A program made the translations under genes and the position numbers. A stretch of 43,062 bases of DNA, from the NCBI GenBank assembly GCA_021732025.1, contig JAKFVU010000016.1, forward strand, positions 1 to 43,062, read 5' to 3'. A model generated the notes under the pieces. It was given only the letters and a program-made list of their open reading frames with translations, was not told the origin of the DNA and made no database searches. This stretch comes from Candidatus Obscuribacterales bacterium. GTDB taxonomy: Bacteria > Cyanobacteriota > Vampirovibrionia > Obscuribacterales > Obscuribacteraceae. Below are positions 16,821 through 26,900 of the stretch, piece by piece. The stretch's first letter is position 1. Every line of letters begins with the position of its first letter.

Positions 16821-17843
16821 CTACCTAAACATCTGCTGCATCATTTGCATGGGCTGTTGCATTTGCTGCATCATTTGATTTGGCTGTCTCATCTGGTTGT
16901 TGTTATTCTGCATTTGCTGCATGCCATTGTTTTGCATTTGCTGCATATTATTCTGCTGCATCATATTGGGTTGCCGCATCTGCTGCATGCCGTTATTTTG
17001 ACCTTGTTGATTACGCTGTTGCTGAATGCGCTCTTGGTCACCGGTGGTGTATTTGAATCCTTGCTGACCGTAATTCCAGGTAAAGGTACCGGTCTTCTCG
17101 ACAAATTGACGGCGCGAGTTGGGCGGATATTCCAAAACAGGATTGCCGTTCATAGAGTTAATTACGCCTAGCAACATAGTGTTGAAAATTGGATTGCTAC
17201 TTTTCTGCAAGACCTGCACGTTGCCGACCCGGCCATCGCGGGCGACCATATAGCTAACCTGACAAGCCAAAGGCGGGGAATGCTTAAATGCCATCTGGGC
17301 CAAACTATTGAACCTGGTGAAAATAGACTCGGCTACCCGCTTGTGCCAAGCATCCCAAAGTAACTGCATCTCAGCAGAACCACTATCAGGGTCATTGCGA
17401 TTGGCTTGAGTGCCTGACTGTAAATTGGGCTGCCGCTGAGGTGGAGGCGGAGTATCCTCACGCACGGGCATCATTTTTTGGCCGTTAAAATCTCCGCCGG
17501 AATCTTGAATATTGCCATTAATTGGCTTTGTCTGTGGAGCCGGCGGACGCAAGCGACCCACATCCATGGCTCCTGGAGGGAGCTCTAACATTTGATCGAC
17601 AGGTCCATTATTAGTACTAGCGCCCTCACTAAATGGATCGCCCTGGATATCATTGCGGTTCAAGCCGGGAGTGCTATTTTTAAATTGGTCTTCTTGCAAG
17701 ACCCCACCTTTGAGGACATCTGCCGAAGCGTAAGGCAAATGAGCAGCACTAGCCAGAGCTAAGGCGATGGTCAATGAAAATAGCTTGGTAATTGGTTTAA
17801 CTTTAGTCATTTGTTTAACTTTAGTAATTTGTTTAAAAATCAT
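16821..17843 (-). CDS. exported protein with a TonB-C-like domain and Gln/Asn/Met-rich tail
   Basis: An N-terminal hydrophobic stretch (LFSLTIALALASAAHLPYASA, about 21-41) is a signal peptide or a TonB-style membrane anchor. A Pro/Gln-rich linker runs to about 155. Residues 160-262 resemble the TonB C-terminal domain, with WHKRVAESIFTRFNSL, an ARDGRVGNVQVLQKSSNPIFN strand-turn and NPVLEYPPNSRR. The protein then continues with about 75 residues of Gln/Asn/Met repeats (MQQMRQPNMMQQNNMQQMQ), which is odd because the TonB domain is normally the extreme C terminus. The N terminus has a small repeat (QITKVK, QMTKVK, PITK). TonB proteins energise outer-membrane receptors with ExbB/ExbD; neither is present here, so a different periplasmic role is possible. 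Confidence 0.7.
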   Translation of the reverse strand: MIFKQITKVKQMTKVKPITKLFSLTIALALASAAHLPYASADVLKGGVLQEDQFKNSTPGLNRNDIQGDPFSEGASTNNGPVDQMLELPPGAMDVGRLRPPAPQTKPINGNIQDSGGDFNGQKMMPVREDTPPPPQRQPNLQSGTQANRNDPDSGSAEMQLLWDAWHKRVAESIFTRFNSLAQMAFKHSPPLACQVSYMVARDGRVGNVQVLQKSSNPIFNTMLLGVINSMNGNPVLEYPPNSRRQFVEKTGTFTWNYGQQGFKYTTGDQERIQQQRNQQGQNNGMQQMRQPNMMQQNNMQQMQNNGMQQMQNNNNQMRQPNQMMQQMQQPMQMMQQMFR

Positions 17844-17968
17844 GGCTAACTCAAAAGGTTAATGCTTGTCAATAGCTCCCTAAGGCTACTGTACTACTTA
17901 TCCCCAAAAAGGCAATTCGCAATTACCACAATTATATTAGGCTCTTCAACTAATTGTTCAGGTCACCG

Positions 17969-18787
17969 ATGTCAACCACTAAGAAAACCAAAGAAAAACC
18001 AATTGCTCCGCAGTCACCGGTTGGCATAATCGACAGCCATGCCCATGTGGTCAACGAGTATTTTCCTGATGAGCGAGAGCAGACCCTCGACCGCGCTTTC
18101 GCTAGCGGCGTGCATACATTGATCAATCCAGCCGTAGCGGTTGAAGGAATTGATGAGCTTCTAGAGTTAATCGCAAGGCGCCCCAATGTATACGGGGCTG
18201 CTGGACAGCATCCTCATGAAGCGAAGCACTGGTGCGAGGAACACAAAGAGAAAGTATTAGCCGCACTGGAGCACAAGAAAATGGTGGCGGTAGGCGAATG
18301 TGGTCTCGATTTTTTCTACAACAACAGTAGCCGAGAAGAGCAGTTCAAGGCATTTCGCGAACAAATTGCTATCGCAGTTGCCCTCGACAAACCCGTAATA
18401 GTGCACTGCCGCGATGCATGGGAAGAGACATTTGCTCTTCTAGGCGAAGCAGAGGGCAAGGTGCGAGGAGTTTTCCATTGTTTTACTGGTGGTCCAGAAC
18501 ACCTAGATGCAATTGCCAAGCTTGATTTCTATGTATCTTTCTCGGGCATTCTCACATATACAAAAGCGACAAATATTCAAGAAGCCGCCGCACTAGTGCC
18601 TCAAGAGCGCATGCTGGTAGAAACCGACTGTCCGTTTCTGTCACCGCAAAAAGTACGTGGTGAGCGCAATGAGCCAGCTTTTGTTTGGTGGACCGCCGAC
18701 AAGTTAGCCAGCCTGAGAGCGAGCAGCTTAGATGAAACTGCCGCACAAGTCAGTGCCAACGCTAAGGCCCTGTTCCGGCTGCCTTAA
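17969..18787 (+). CDS. tatD: TatD-family metal-dependent hydrolase (DNase)
   Basis: The 272-residue protein has the TatD metal-site motifs in order: DSHAHV, VGECGLDFF, IVHCRDAW, FHCFTGG and VETDCPFLSP. TatD proteins are TIM-barrel metal-dependent 3'-5' exonucleases linked to DNA repair or turnover. ATG 17969 is chosen: AGGT lies 5 nt upstream and the frame before it is non-family. It ends 30 bp before the first of two kinase genes on the same strand, so all three may be co-transcribed; no functional link between them is known to me. Confidence 0.92.
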   Translation: MSTTKKTKEKPIAPQSPVGIIDSHAHVVNEYFPDEREQTLDRAFASGVHTLINPAVAVEGIDELLELIARRPNVYGAAGQHPHEAKHWCEEHKEKVLAALEHKKMVAVGECGLDFFYNNSSREEQFKAFREQIAIAVALDKPVIVHCRDAWEETFALLGEAEGKVRGVFHCFTGGPEHLDAIAKLDFYVSFSGILTYTKATNIQEAAALVPQERMLVETDCPFLSPQKVRGERNEPAFVWWTADKLASLRASSLDETAAQVSANAKALFRLP

Positions 18788-18817
18788 ACTAGCGCGTCTC
18801 CGCTGTTTTAAACGAAA

Positions 18818-20923
18818 ATGGCAAGGGCATTAAAGAAGAGAGCAATCTCTGAGTATAAAATCACGGCCAAAAAGAAAACTAGAGATACAAGAATAGATTT
18901 AAGCGGCAGCGGCGAGCAATTTCAGCTGCGAGTTTTGACTGTCCTCATTCCAGTCTGGCTTCTTGTTCTTCCAGGCATTCTAATTGTTTGTCATGACACC
19001 TTTTGGGCCTTAGGAATAGTAATCGTCGTAATTGCCTGTGCCATGAGCTTTGTCTTTCTGCTCAAAAACCAGCTCATCTTTCGCCAAGATGAACTCAAGT
19101 TACCGGGCTTATGGGGGCCGACTCTAAAGTACGCTGAAATTAAGCGAGTGCATTTCGAGAGTTTCGATAAGCTCTGCATCGAAGCAGATACTGAGGTTGG
19201 CACATTTAAGCAAAAAGTAGAAATCACGGGCCTTTCGCGTGAATCGGCGGAAGGTCTTTGGGCAATTATGGCAACCAGACTGCGTTCAGCTGACATAAGC
19301 GCTGATGTTCGTGAACGCTTCAAGTACTGGGTCGGCAATGTCGAGAGCCAAAAAATCGCCATTCCCGCCAGCGCAGAGATGGCCATGATTGCCCCTCAGG
19401 CCCGCGAGTTGCAACTGTTGGTGGACATCAAAGCGCACAGTCGCCTCAAGCAAATGCTTTCATACATGAGCATTTATGAAGCCACTGGTTACCGTACTTG
19501 GACAATATTTTGGGTGGCCAGCACGGCAATAGTTGCTGTCTCTTGGCTCTCGCACGTGGTTCTACCTAGTGCCGTTCTAACAGCCATAAAAGACTCTTTT
19601 ATCGTCCAGCAGTTTGAAAACCTTATAAAAGTCTTTTTCTCACTGTGGGAGCCAGCGATTGCTATAACTCAAGCTCTCTTTGCTAATGCCTTTGGTGCCT
19701 GCGGATATTTTGTCATGATCTTGTTTGGTTGCTACTATGCCATCAAAAACTGGTCCGAACCCGATAGTGCTTTCATAGACCATTTAGGCATAACCGCTCA
19801 GCTCAAAACACCGACCGGCAGCGTCCCCCAAGAACATTTGAGTTGGCAGTCAATTGAATCGGTCAAGCTACTTACTAGTAATAGAAAGTCGAAAGCAAAT
19901 TCAACGGTGCAGTTCAACGCCCGCAATGATCGCTTGCCCATTGAAATTCCACTGCGTGCCTTTTCAGGAGAGAATCGCGGTCGCTTTCTCGAGGCATTAG
20001 AATCGTGGGGAAAGAAAGCTACAATCGATCCCAAATTGCTTGAAGGATTATCTAGTCAGAGCGAAACAAGCTATACCGAACTATGGTTATCATCCCTTGA
20101 TGCAGCACCACAGTTAAATCAATTGACACCACTTAAAGAGAAAGAAAAGCTGGCCCACCACGGTCTAGAAATCGAAAAGCTATTAGCGAGCGGTGGTCAG
20201 GGTGTCACTTACATAGCACGCTGGAGTGACAAGACAAACTCTCCGCGAGTTGTCTTAAAAGAAATCATCATACCTATCTATATAGAGAAGGCGCGCTTGC
20301 GTGTCGCTGAGCGTTTTGAACGGGATGCCAAACTTTTAAAAAGCCTAGATCATCCGAAAATTGTTAAACTACACGACTATTTTATTGAAGAACATAGAGC
20401 ATTTCTTATGCTCGAATACATCGAAGGAACAACCTTACAAGAGAAAGTAGCTCTGCACGGGGCGATAGGCGAAGCTGAAGTCTTGAAGTTGGCTCGGCAA
20501 ATGCTAGACATTCTGGACTATCTTCACAGCCGCACACCGCCAGTGGTGCACCGCGACTTCACACCTGATAATCTTATGGTAAACGATGAAGGAGAAGTTA
20601 AGCTCATCGACTTTGATGTTGCCTTAGAGGCAGTGGAGGCAGTTAAGAGCAAAGCAACCATTGTTGGCAAACAGAATTTTTTACCTCCTGAGCAGTTTCG
20701 TGGGCATCCGTGTCCACAGAGTGATATCTATGCTTTAGGAGCCTCACTTTATTTTCTCCTAACAGCAAGAGAACCAGAAGCTCTCGAGTCATGCCATCCT
20801 CAATACGTAGCTGACAATATTTCTGATCGCCTTGATAGCTTCATTGCCCGCTGCACTGAGCCGGAGCTAAATCGTCGCTTTCGCAATATCGCAGACATGC
20901 GTTCAGACTTAGAAGAGATTTAG
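18818..20923 (+). CDS. membrane Ser/Thr protein kinase with C-terminal catalytic domain and duplicated TM/PH-like module (kinase A)
   Basis: This 701-residue protein has hydrophobic pairs at about 41-82 and 228-310. Each is followed by a beta-rich, PH-like segment (about 84-155 and 316-400; 'LKYAEIKRVHFES', 'LSWQSIESVKLLTS'). The eukaryote-like kinase domain is at about 448-701: glycine loop ASGGQGVTY, Lys481 in VVLKE, HRDFTPDN (578-585), LIDFD (596-600), PPEQFRG. The kinase is C-terminal, the reverse of most bacterial receptor kinases. The usual HRDLKPxN Lys is Thr, and the DFG Gly is Asp; the catalytic and metal Asp remain, so activity is possible. It overlaps no neighbour and is followed after 7 bp by a paralogue. 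There is no clear ribosome-binding site before the ATG. Confidence 0.88.
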   Translation: MARALKKRAISEYKITAKKKTRDTRIDLSGSGEQFQLRVLTVLIPVWLLVLPGILIVCHDTFWALGIVIVVIACAMSFVFLLKNQLIFRQDELKLPGLWGPTLKYAEIKRVHFESFDKLCIEADTEVGTFKQKVEITGLSRESAEGLWAIMATRLRSADISADVRERFKYWVGNVESQKIAIPASAEMAMIAPQARELQLLVDIKAHSRLKQMLSYMSIYEATGYRTWTIFWVASTAIVAVSWLSHVVLPSAVLTAIKDSFIVQQFENLIKVFFSLWEPAIAITQALFANAFGACGYFVMILFGCYYAIKNWSEPDSAFIDHLGITAQLKTPTGSVPQEHLSWQSIESVKLLTSNRKSKANSTVQFNARNDRLPIEIPLRAFSGENRGRFLEALESWGKKATIDPKLLEGLSSQSETSYTELWLSSLDAAPQLNQLTPLKEKEKLAHHGLEIEKLLASGGQGVTYIARWSDKTNSPRVVLKEIIIPIYIEKARLRVAERFERDAKLLKSLDHPKIVKLHDYFIEEHRAFLMLEYIEGTTLQEKVALHGAIGEAEVLKLARQMLDILDYLHSRTPPVVHRDFTPDNLMVNDEGEVKLIDFDVALEAVEAVKSKATIVGKQNFLPPEQFRGHPCPQSDIYALGASLYFLLTAREPEALESCHPQYVADNISDRLDSFIARCTEPELNRRFRNIADMRSDLEEI

Positions 20924-20930
20924 CAGAAAT

Positions 20931-22355
20931 ATGGCACAAGAGAAACTAATTGTCTACGACTCACTACCCGCAAAGACCGGGCTTGTTCTCTGCACATTAA
21001 GCCTGCCACTATGGGGCTTGATGGCACCAGTGGCACTATCGATAATGTCGATTGGCTGTATCTTCGCTTTGTTCTACGGTGTTATTCACGAAACCATTGG
21101 CGTCATGGGCCATTGTTTAGCTCTGGCACTATTCTTTTTAGGTGGCGTGATAGTAACAGGCATGTTTAGCGAAAGTAATATCTCCGTAAGCCAAGAAGGC
21201 CTGACGCTGCCAGCTCTGACTAGTATTACAAACAAATTCGATCGCTTCATTGAATGGAGCGAAATAGAAAAAGTTACTTTGCTTGGTGACAACCTGACAA
21301 ATTTGAACTCACTAAAGCTGCATATAAAGTTACAGAATGGCGGCTATGCGGTGCTCGGTCTCAATGGTCTGGTCGCCAATGACGTTGAGTACATCTTAGT
21401 TAGTATGGCCAACTGGTTACCAGCAAAAGCACTGGACAGCAAGCTTGAACAACTTAAAGAAGCACTATGGAACGCCAATTCAGCCAACGATTCGAACGTA
21501 GGCACACTACTAAGCTTTACCAGCATGTGGGAAGATGAGCTAACTAGCCGCTTTGCCGCTAGTGCGTATGTGCCTCTCAACCCAGGACAGAAACTACAAG
21601 ATGGCAATCTCAAGGTGATTAGACAACTGGCTCTAGGAGGATGGTCGGCAGTTTATCTGGTGCAAGAGGCTAACACTAAGCTCAGAGTATTGAAAGAGTC
21701 GGTGATACCACCAAGGGTCAATGCCAAATTAAAAGAAAAAGCTCAATCAATGTTTTTACGAGAGGCGCACCTTTTACTTAAACTCGAACATCCAAGAATT
21801 GTACGAGTACACGAACATTTTATAGAAGACGAGCGCCACTACCTTTTACTTGACTATATCAGTGGCCAAAACATTAGACAGACAGTGAGTCTTCAGGGTG
21901 CTTTTCATCAACTAGATGTAATTGATTTTGCCAAGCAACTCTGTGACGTCTTACAGTTTCTGCATAGCCAAGACCCTGTAATTCTGCATCGAGATCTAAC
22001 ACCAGACAATTTAGTTATTGGTGAAGATGGCAAACTAATTTTGATTGACTTCGGCGCAGCTAACGAAATGATAGGCACAGCTACAGGAACACTTGTCGGC
22101 AAGCAATGCTACATCTCACCAGAGCAGTTTCGCGGCCGCCCCAGCGAAGCAAGCGATCTCTATGCCCTTGGTGCCACCTTGTACTTCATGCTAACTGGTC
22201 GCGACCCCGAACCATTAACTCAATCATCACCGCGTGACTTGGAACGGAACATAGGTGCAAAGTTGAACGAACTAGTGCAAACACTCACGGCCCAAGACCT
22301 AAAGGACCGCGCCTCTTCAGCCGCTGAAGTACGAGAGCATCTGCTCTCTCTTTAA
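20931..22355 (+). CDS. membrane Ser/Thr protein kinase with C-terminal catalytic domain (kinase B)
   Basis: This 474-residue paralogue of the preceding kinase has one hydrophobic pair (about 18-78) and one PH-like segment (about 83-160, 'FIEWSEIEKVTLLGD'). A kinase domain follows at about 226-474, with glycine loop ALGGWSAVY, Lys255 in RVLKES, HRDLTPDN (353-360), IDFGAA (372-377) and SPEQFRG. The length difference from kinase A (227 residues) matches the loss or gain of one TM/PH-like unit. HRDLTPDN again has Thr in place of the Lys of Ser/Thr kinases, while DFG is intact. It begins 7 bp after the kinase A stop, so the two are co-translated. It ends 13 bp before the stop of the convergent minus-strand kinase operon. 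Confidence 0.9.
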   Translation: MAQEKLIVYDSLPAKTGLVLCTLSLPLWGLMAPVALSIMSIGCIFALFYGVIHETIGVMGHCLALALFFLGGVIVTGMFSESNISVSQEGLTLPALTSITNKFDRFIEWSEIEKVTLLGDNLTNLNSLKLHIKLQNGGYAVLGLNGLVANDVEYILVSMANWLPAKALDSKLEQLKEALWNANSANDSNVGTLLSFTSMWEDELTSRFAASAYVPLNPGQKLQDGNLKVIRQLALGGWSAVYLVQEANTKLRVLKESVIPPRVNAKLKEKAQSMFLREAHLLLKLEHPRIVRVHEHFIEDERHYLLLDYISGQNIRQTVSLQGAFHQLDVIDFAKQLCDVLQFLHSQDPVILHRDLTPDNLVIGEDGKLILIDFGAANEMIGTATGTLVGKQCYISPEQFRGRPSEASDLYALGATLYFMLTGRDPEPLTQSSPRDLERNIGAKLNELVQTLTAQDLKDRASSAAEVREHLLSL

Positions 22356-22368
22356 TTGCAAATACAAC

Positions 22369-23910
22369 CTAACTGCGCACTCTCGGTGACCAGCGTCTTA
22401 GTAGATGTTGCGATTGAGGGAAAGCCTTGGCTTTTGTCGATACTTTCTTGAGAAGCTCAACGGCGCGGGTATAATTGCCAATTTTGGCATACTGCATAGC
22501 CATCTGCACATAAGCATCTGCAAGAGTCTCATTGTACTCAGGCATCAATGCCTTTTCTCTCTGCAGGCGTTCAAGCACTAACACGCCTTCTTCGCAGCGA
22601 CCACGACTAATTAGAATAGAAGCGTTCTTGGCCTCATCGTTAGCTTTATAGTACGCACCAAACTGATAACTGCCGACAACCACAAGGCCACCGAGGGCCA
22701 GGGCACGCAGCACCATCATGGTCTTGGCCGCCGAACCTCTACTCTTCTTATTCTTTACTGGTTTGTTATGGGGCTCCCAATCAAGTACGGCATTGGGATC
22801 AGTGAGAGCAGAGTAACTATCTGAAGTCTCAGGCGCATAAACACCATCATCATTAGTTCTAAATACCAGACCGCCTTTGCCCTGAAAAGGTATCCAGTTC
22901 TCAGGAGGAGCTACACTTACAGTCTTTTGCCGACCATTGCAGGCGGCTTGAATGTCTTCCCATAGTTCTTCAGAACTTTGCTGACGATCATTAGGGTTCT
23001 TGGCCATGGCCTTCATAATGACGTCGTTAATCTCTTTTGGGAAAGTCACTTGCTCATTGACTGACCCCATAGATGGTGCTTGATTGTTGACATGCATGAG
23101 CATAAGCGCCATCAGATCATCAGCAGCAAATGGTCTTCTTCCGGTAAGTGTTTCGAAGAAAACAACTCCCATTGAGTAAATGTCGGTGCGATAATCGACA
23201 TCAACACCGCGACACTGCTCTGGGCTCATATACGCTGGCGAGCCACAGACCTTTCCTTCAATTGTAAGAGAAGCTGATGTAGCCCCAGTATCGGTCCACA
23301 TTTTTGCGACACCAAAGTCGAGCACTCGGACAGCATTCTTCTTAATTAAGTCAGGTGCATTAAGATTGCCGTTGATATCGACTTCTTCAAGCACAATATT
23401 TTCGGGCTTAAGGTCGCGGTGTATCACTCGACTGCGATGGGCTTCACCAACGGCTGCACAAACCTGCGAGAAGAGTGGCAGAGCCTGCTTTAGGTCAACG
23501 AAACCACGTTTGCGAAGAATGTCCGAGAGAGTCACTCCGTTCAAAAGCTCGGTGACAATATATGGTTGGCCTTCATCGACCACGCCAAAATCGTAGAGCC
23601 GAATGATATTGGGATGACTTAGGCGGCTAACCGCTTTAGCTTCACGGTGAAAACGTTTTACCGAGTCTGAATTGCTACCGAGAAAATGATGCAAGAGCTT
23701 TACTGCCATTTCTCGACCGGTAGATTCTTGTATGGCCTTGTAGACAACGCCCATCGAACCCTTACCAACCGGGCAGAGAATGCGATATTTTTCACCCAAG
23801 ACTTTACCAATTACAGGATCGTCCGGCACCGAAACGAGCTTAGCACCGTCATCGGGACACTGCTCAAAATCGCCTTGGAAGTGAGTATTACACTGAAGAC
23901 AAAGCTTCAT
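22369..23910 (-). CDS. Ser/Thr protein kinase with N-terminal zinc ribbon, TM segment and C-terminal TPR-like domain (kinase C)
   Basis: The 513-residue protein starts with a four-Cys-type motif (CLQC at 4-7 and a further Cys at 18), a likely zinc ribbon. The kinase domain runs from about 43 to 320: GKGSMGVVY, Lys71, HRDLKPEN (164-171), DFG (198-200), MSPEQCRG. A juxtamembrane linker leads to one TM helix at about 398-420 and an extracytoplasmic helical domain of some 90 residues (YVQMAMQYAKIGNYTRAVELLKK). This is PknB-like topology. Its C-terminal domain resembles that of the large low-complexity protein just upstream. The ATG follows that protein's TGA after a single G, so translation is coupled. 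It ends the operon that begins with kinase D. Confidence 0.92.
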   Translation of the reverse strand: MKLCLQCNTHFQGDFEQCPDDGAKLVSVPDDPVIGKVLGEKYRILCPVGKGSMGVVYKAIQESTGREMAVKLLHHFLGSNSDSVKRFHREAKAVSRLSHPNIIRLYDFGVVDEGQPYIVTELLNGVTLSDILRKRGFVDLKQALPLFSQVCAAVGEAHRSRVIHRDLKPENIVLEEVDINGNLNAPDLIKKNAVRVLDFGVAKMWTDTGATSASLTIEGKVCGSPAYMSPEQCRGVDVDYRTDIYSMGVVFFETLTGRRPFAADDLMALMLMHVNNQAPSMGSVNEQVTFPKEINDVIMKAMAKNPNDRQQSSEELWEDIQAACNGRQKTVSVAPPENWIPFQGKGGLVFRTNDDGVYAPETSDSYSALTDPNAVLDWEPHNKPVKNKKSRGSAAKTMMVLRALALGGLVVVGSYQFGAYYKANDEAKNASILISRGRCEEGVLVLERLQREKALMPEYNETLADAYVQMAMQYAKIGNYTRAVELLKKVSTKAKAFPQSQHLLRRWSPRVRS

Positions 23911-23911
23911 C

Positions 23912-26900
23912 TCAGTTCTTCTTCACCTTCCTCTTTAGCTTCCGCAGAAGCTTCTGAGCATCCTTGAACTTTTTCGATCGACTAGGAATTTTCTCCAAAA
24001 GCTTTATAGCCTCAGCTGGATCTTCATTGTCGATTTTGTTAGCCATCTGATAATAAACAGAATGAAGTTTTTCACCTTCACTTGCGGTGATTTTGCCAGT
24101 GTTTACTTTGGCTTCTAAGATCTCACGCGCCCGGTCAAGCTCTCCGCTCTTGATCATCTGATCAATAGTAGCTTTTGCATCACCGCCGCCTTTAGCCTCT
24201 GGCAAATTCAGTTTTATGATGCCACTTTGATAGGCATAGAAGGCACCACCACCGATGACAACAAGAAGCACCACAATAGCAATTATTGGCCTGACGTCAA
24301 ATCCAGGCATTCTGGCAACACGGGTTCTCGTGCGTGCCGGTGCTTGCGCATTCTTGCCACCGCGAATAGCCGCCGTTTGCTCTGGCGAGATCGCTTCTGA
24401 AACTGTTCTAGTAGGCAACTCTGGCATCTTGGTACCATGTTGCGAAATCTTGGCAGAACCAAGAATGCGATTTACCAGCTCGGCACGTGTAGATGGTGAA
24501 TCGTCCACTTGGGGAGGAAGTTGACTCAAAGAATTGACCGAAGGTGAACTGCCAGTGCCAGTTCCAACCGACGACTGAGACTGTGATTGAGCTTGAGCTT
24601 CAGCTTGCTGCTGAATCTGCGCCATGGCTTCCATGTTTACAGCAGATGCAGACGGTGGACGGCTCTGTTCTTCTAGTTTGCGATTCAAAGCAGCGATTCT
24701 GGCACTGACGGCGTCGTTAGACACTGTTGCCTGTGGCATGCCCGAGACACCATCATATGGATTCGACATGCCAGAACCTGAACCAGATGTAGCTGCCGGA
24801 TCTTGGCCGGCTTGTCTGGTTTGCGAGGCGGATGGAGAATTAAACGGTGACGAGAACGGCGAAGATCCGCCAAATGGTGAACTCATAGCCGCGCCCTGAT
24901 TGGGCTGACCGTAGTCGGCAGCAGAGATAGTTTCAACCTGACGGCTCACTTTACCTGGTGGTTTATTGATCTCGGCAGCAATCTTAGATGCTGAATCGCT
25001 TGGGCTTCTCTTGTCGTCAGGCGACTTGTGAGGGGCCTTGCTTGCCACTTCAAGTAGACGAGAAAGAGCGTCGACCTTATTTGCTTGTGTCTGCGTTAGA
25101 GGCTGTTCTTCTTCAACTTGATTTGAAGTTGAAGCAAAGGCCTCAGCTCGTGCAGCAGACGGCTTTATACTTTCAGTTGGTTCCGGCAGCGGTGGTGGGA
25201 AGCTTGAATTAGCAAAACTGGAACTGGCGAAACTAGAGTCAGCAACACTAGTATCTCTCTTGACCTGAGTATCAGAGCTATCCACGGCAAACGATTGAGA
25301 TTGTTCTTCTTGACCAGAAGCTAATAGTTTATCGAGAGCGTCAGAAATGGCTCCACCTAAACTATCTCCTTCATCTTCGTCTTCATCTTCGGCTTCTTTG
25401 TGAGCCTCTAAAACAGGCTCATCATCAAGCGCTCCTGAGAGCAGTGAGGACAAACTAGATTTGGCGGCACTTGGTTGTTCTGTCGACGTAGACGGTTTGG
25501 CATCGTTTACTTGTTCAAGTTTGGCAGAATTAGCAAGCTCGATCATTTCAGTCAATGATAGTTTGGCAGTCGACTTGGGAGATTGCTGTTCTGAAGCCTT
25601 TGCTGTCTCGACTGATTCTGCCGGAGCCTGTGCCGCTACTGGGTCAGTTGGACCTGCTGTTTCAGCAACAACTGCTTCAGCCGGTTCAGTTACGGCCGCT
25701 TCAGCTACGGTAGATTCAGCTGCAGCAAGCATAGCCTTAGCTTGTTCTTCAGCTTTCTTGCGTGCTTTCTCTTCCGCTTTGGCTTTGCGAATACCTTGCT
25801 TGATACTTTCCAAACTCTCTTGCTCAAAGTTTGCAGCATCAGCAAATGCCATAGGTAGAGAATCTTTGCCCAGCACTGGTTGTTCAGGGAAACCAGAAGA
25901 AGAAATATTAGGAGTAGAGCTAGAGGAAGAAGTAGAAGATGCAGAATTTGAATCTGCAATTGCCTCTAGCATACCCTCAGGCACTGGAGCGACTAAATCA
26001 GGAACAGCACCAAATACGGCATCAGCAGCAGACAATTCTTCGGCGCTGCCTTTGTTTGAACCACCGCTGCCAAACATGGTATCAGCAGTGCGCATATCAT
26101 CTGCTTCACTGAAGCTACTAGCAGTAAAAGCTGGATCAGAAAAGCTACTGTCTATGTCAGTGCTAGCATTGGCTTGCTGCTCTTTGTTTACGGCTTCTAG
26201 TAATTTACTAATCGCGTCAGACTGCGAGAGCACGCCAGAAGACTGCGAAGGCTCGTCAATTTCATAAGCAGGTGGCGGTGAGAAGGTTTGAACGTCCTCT
26301 TCTAATGTCTTAATTTCATCAAGAAAACTACTTGGGCCTTCCGCTGCAGCACTGCTGTCTGGCGTACCGGTGAAACTGTAGTCTTGACCAGAAGTTACTA
26401 TTTCGGTGCTAAAAAGAGACGAAAAAGCTGGGGCCGGTTTTTCATCAACCCTTACAGATTCAGAGCTAGCAGCAGCTAAACTGGCAGAAAAATTATCAGA
26501 ATTATCGAGAAGGACATGGTCTTGCAATTCAGGCTGTGTTTCAGGCTGAACTTCGTCAAAGGGAGAAATGCTCTCATCTTCGCCCCGACGGTCGGGAGCG
26601 AACAGGGCTTGATGCTCTCCCGTTGGAATCATGAGATCCGCTAGATTGCTATGCTCCTCCGAGCCCTCTGTATTTAGTGCAGCAGTTCCGGATGAGAGTA
26701 GATTGCCAAATCCTAGAGAACCTTTTGGCTTGGCTTCAAAGTATGGAGAATCATATTTAGAATCTGCTTCAGCTTGAGAAAAGTCAGAAGCCAAGCTATT
26801 CGACTGATCGAAGTTTGACGACTCTAGCAAATCATCAGAGCCCTGTTCGAGAGCCTTAGCCTCTTCCAAAAATGCTTTTGCCAGAATATCGGCAGTGCTC

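Noticed and set aside
17867..17872. Perfect TTGACA on the minus strand upstream of the TonB-like gene
   Set aside because: At 17 bp spacing the -10 position reads TTAGCC and abuts the start codon, so it does not make a credible promoter for that start.
25461..26267. 268-codon plus-strand frame rich in Ser/Ala/Val
   Set aside because: It is the reverse complement of the low-complexity coding region of the 1355-residue protein and shows no start signal or family.
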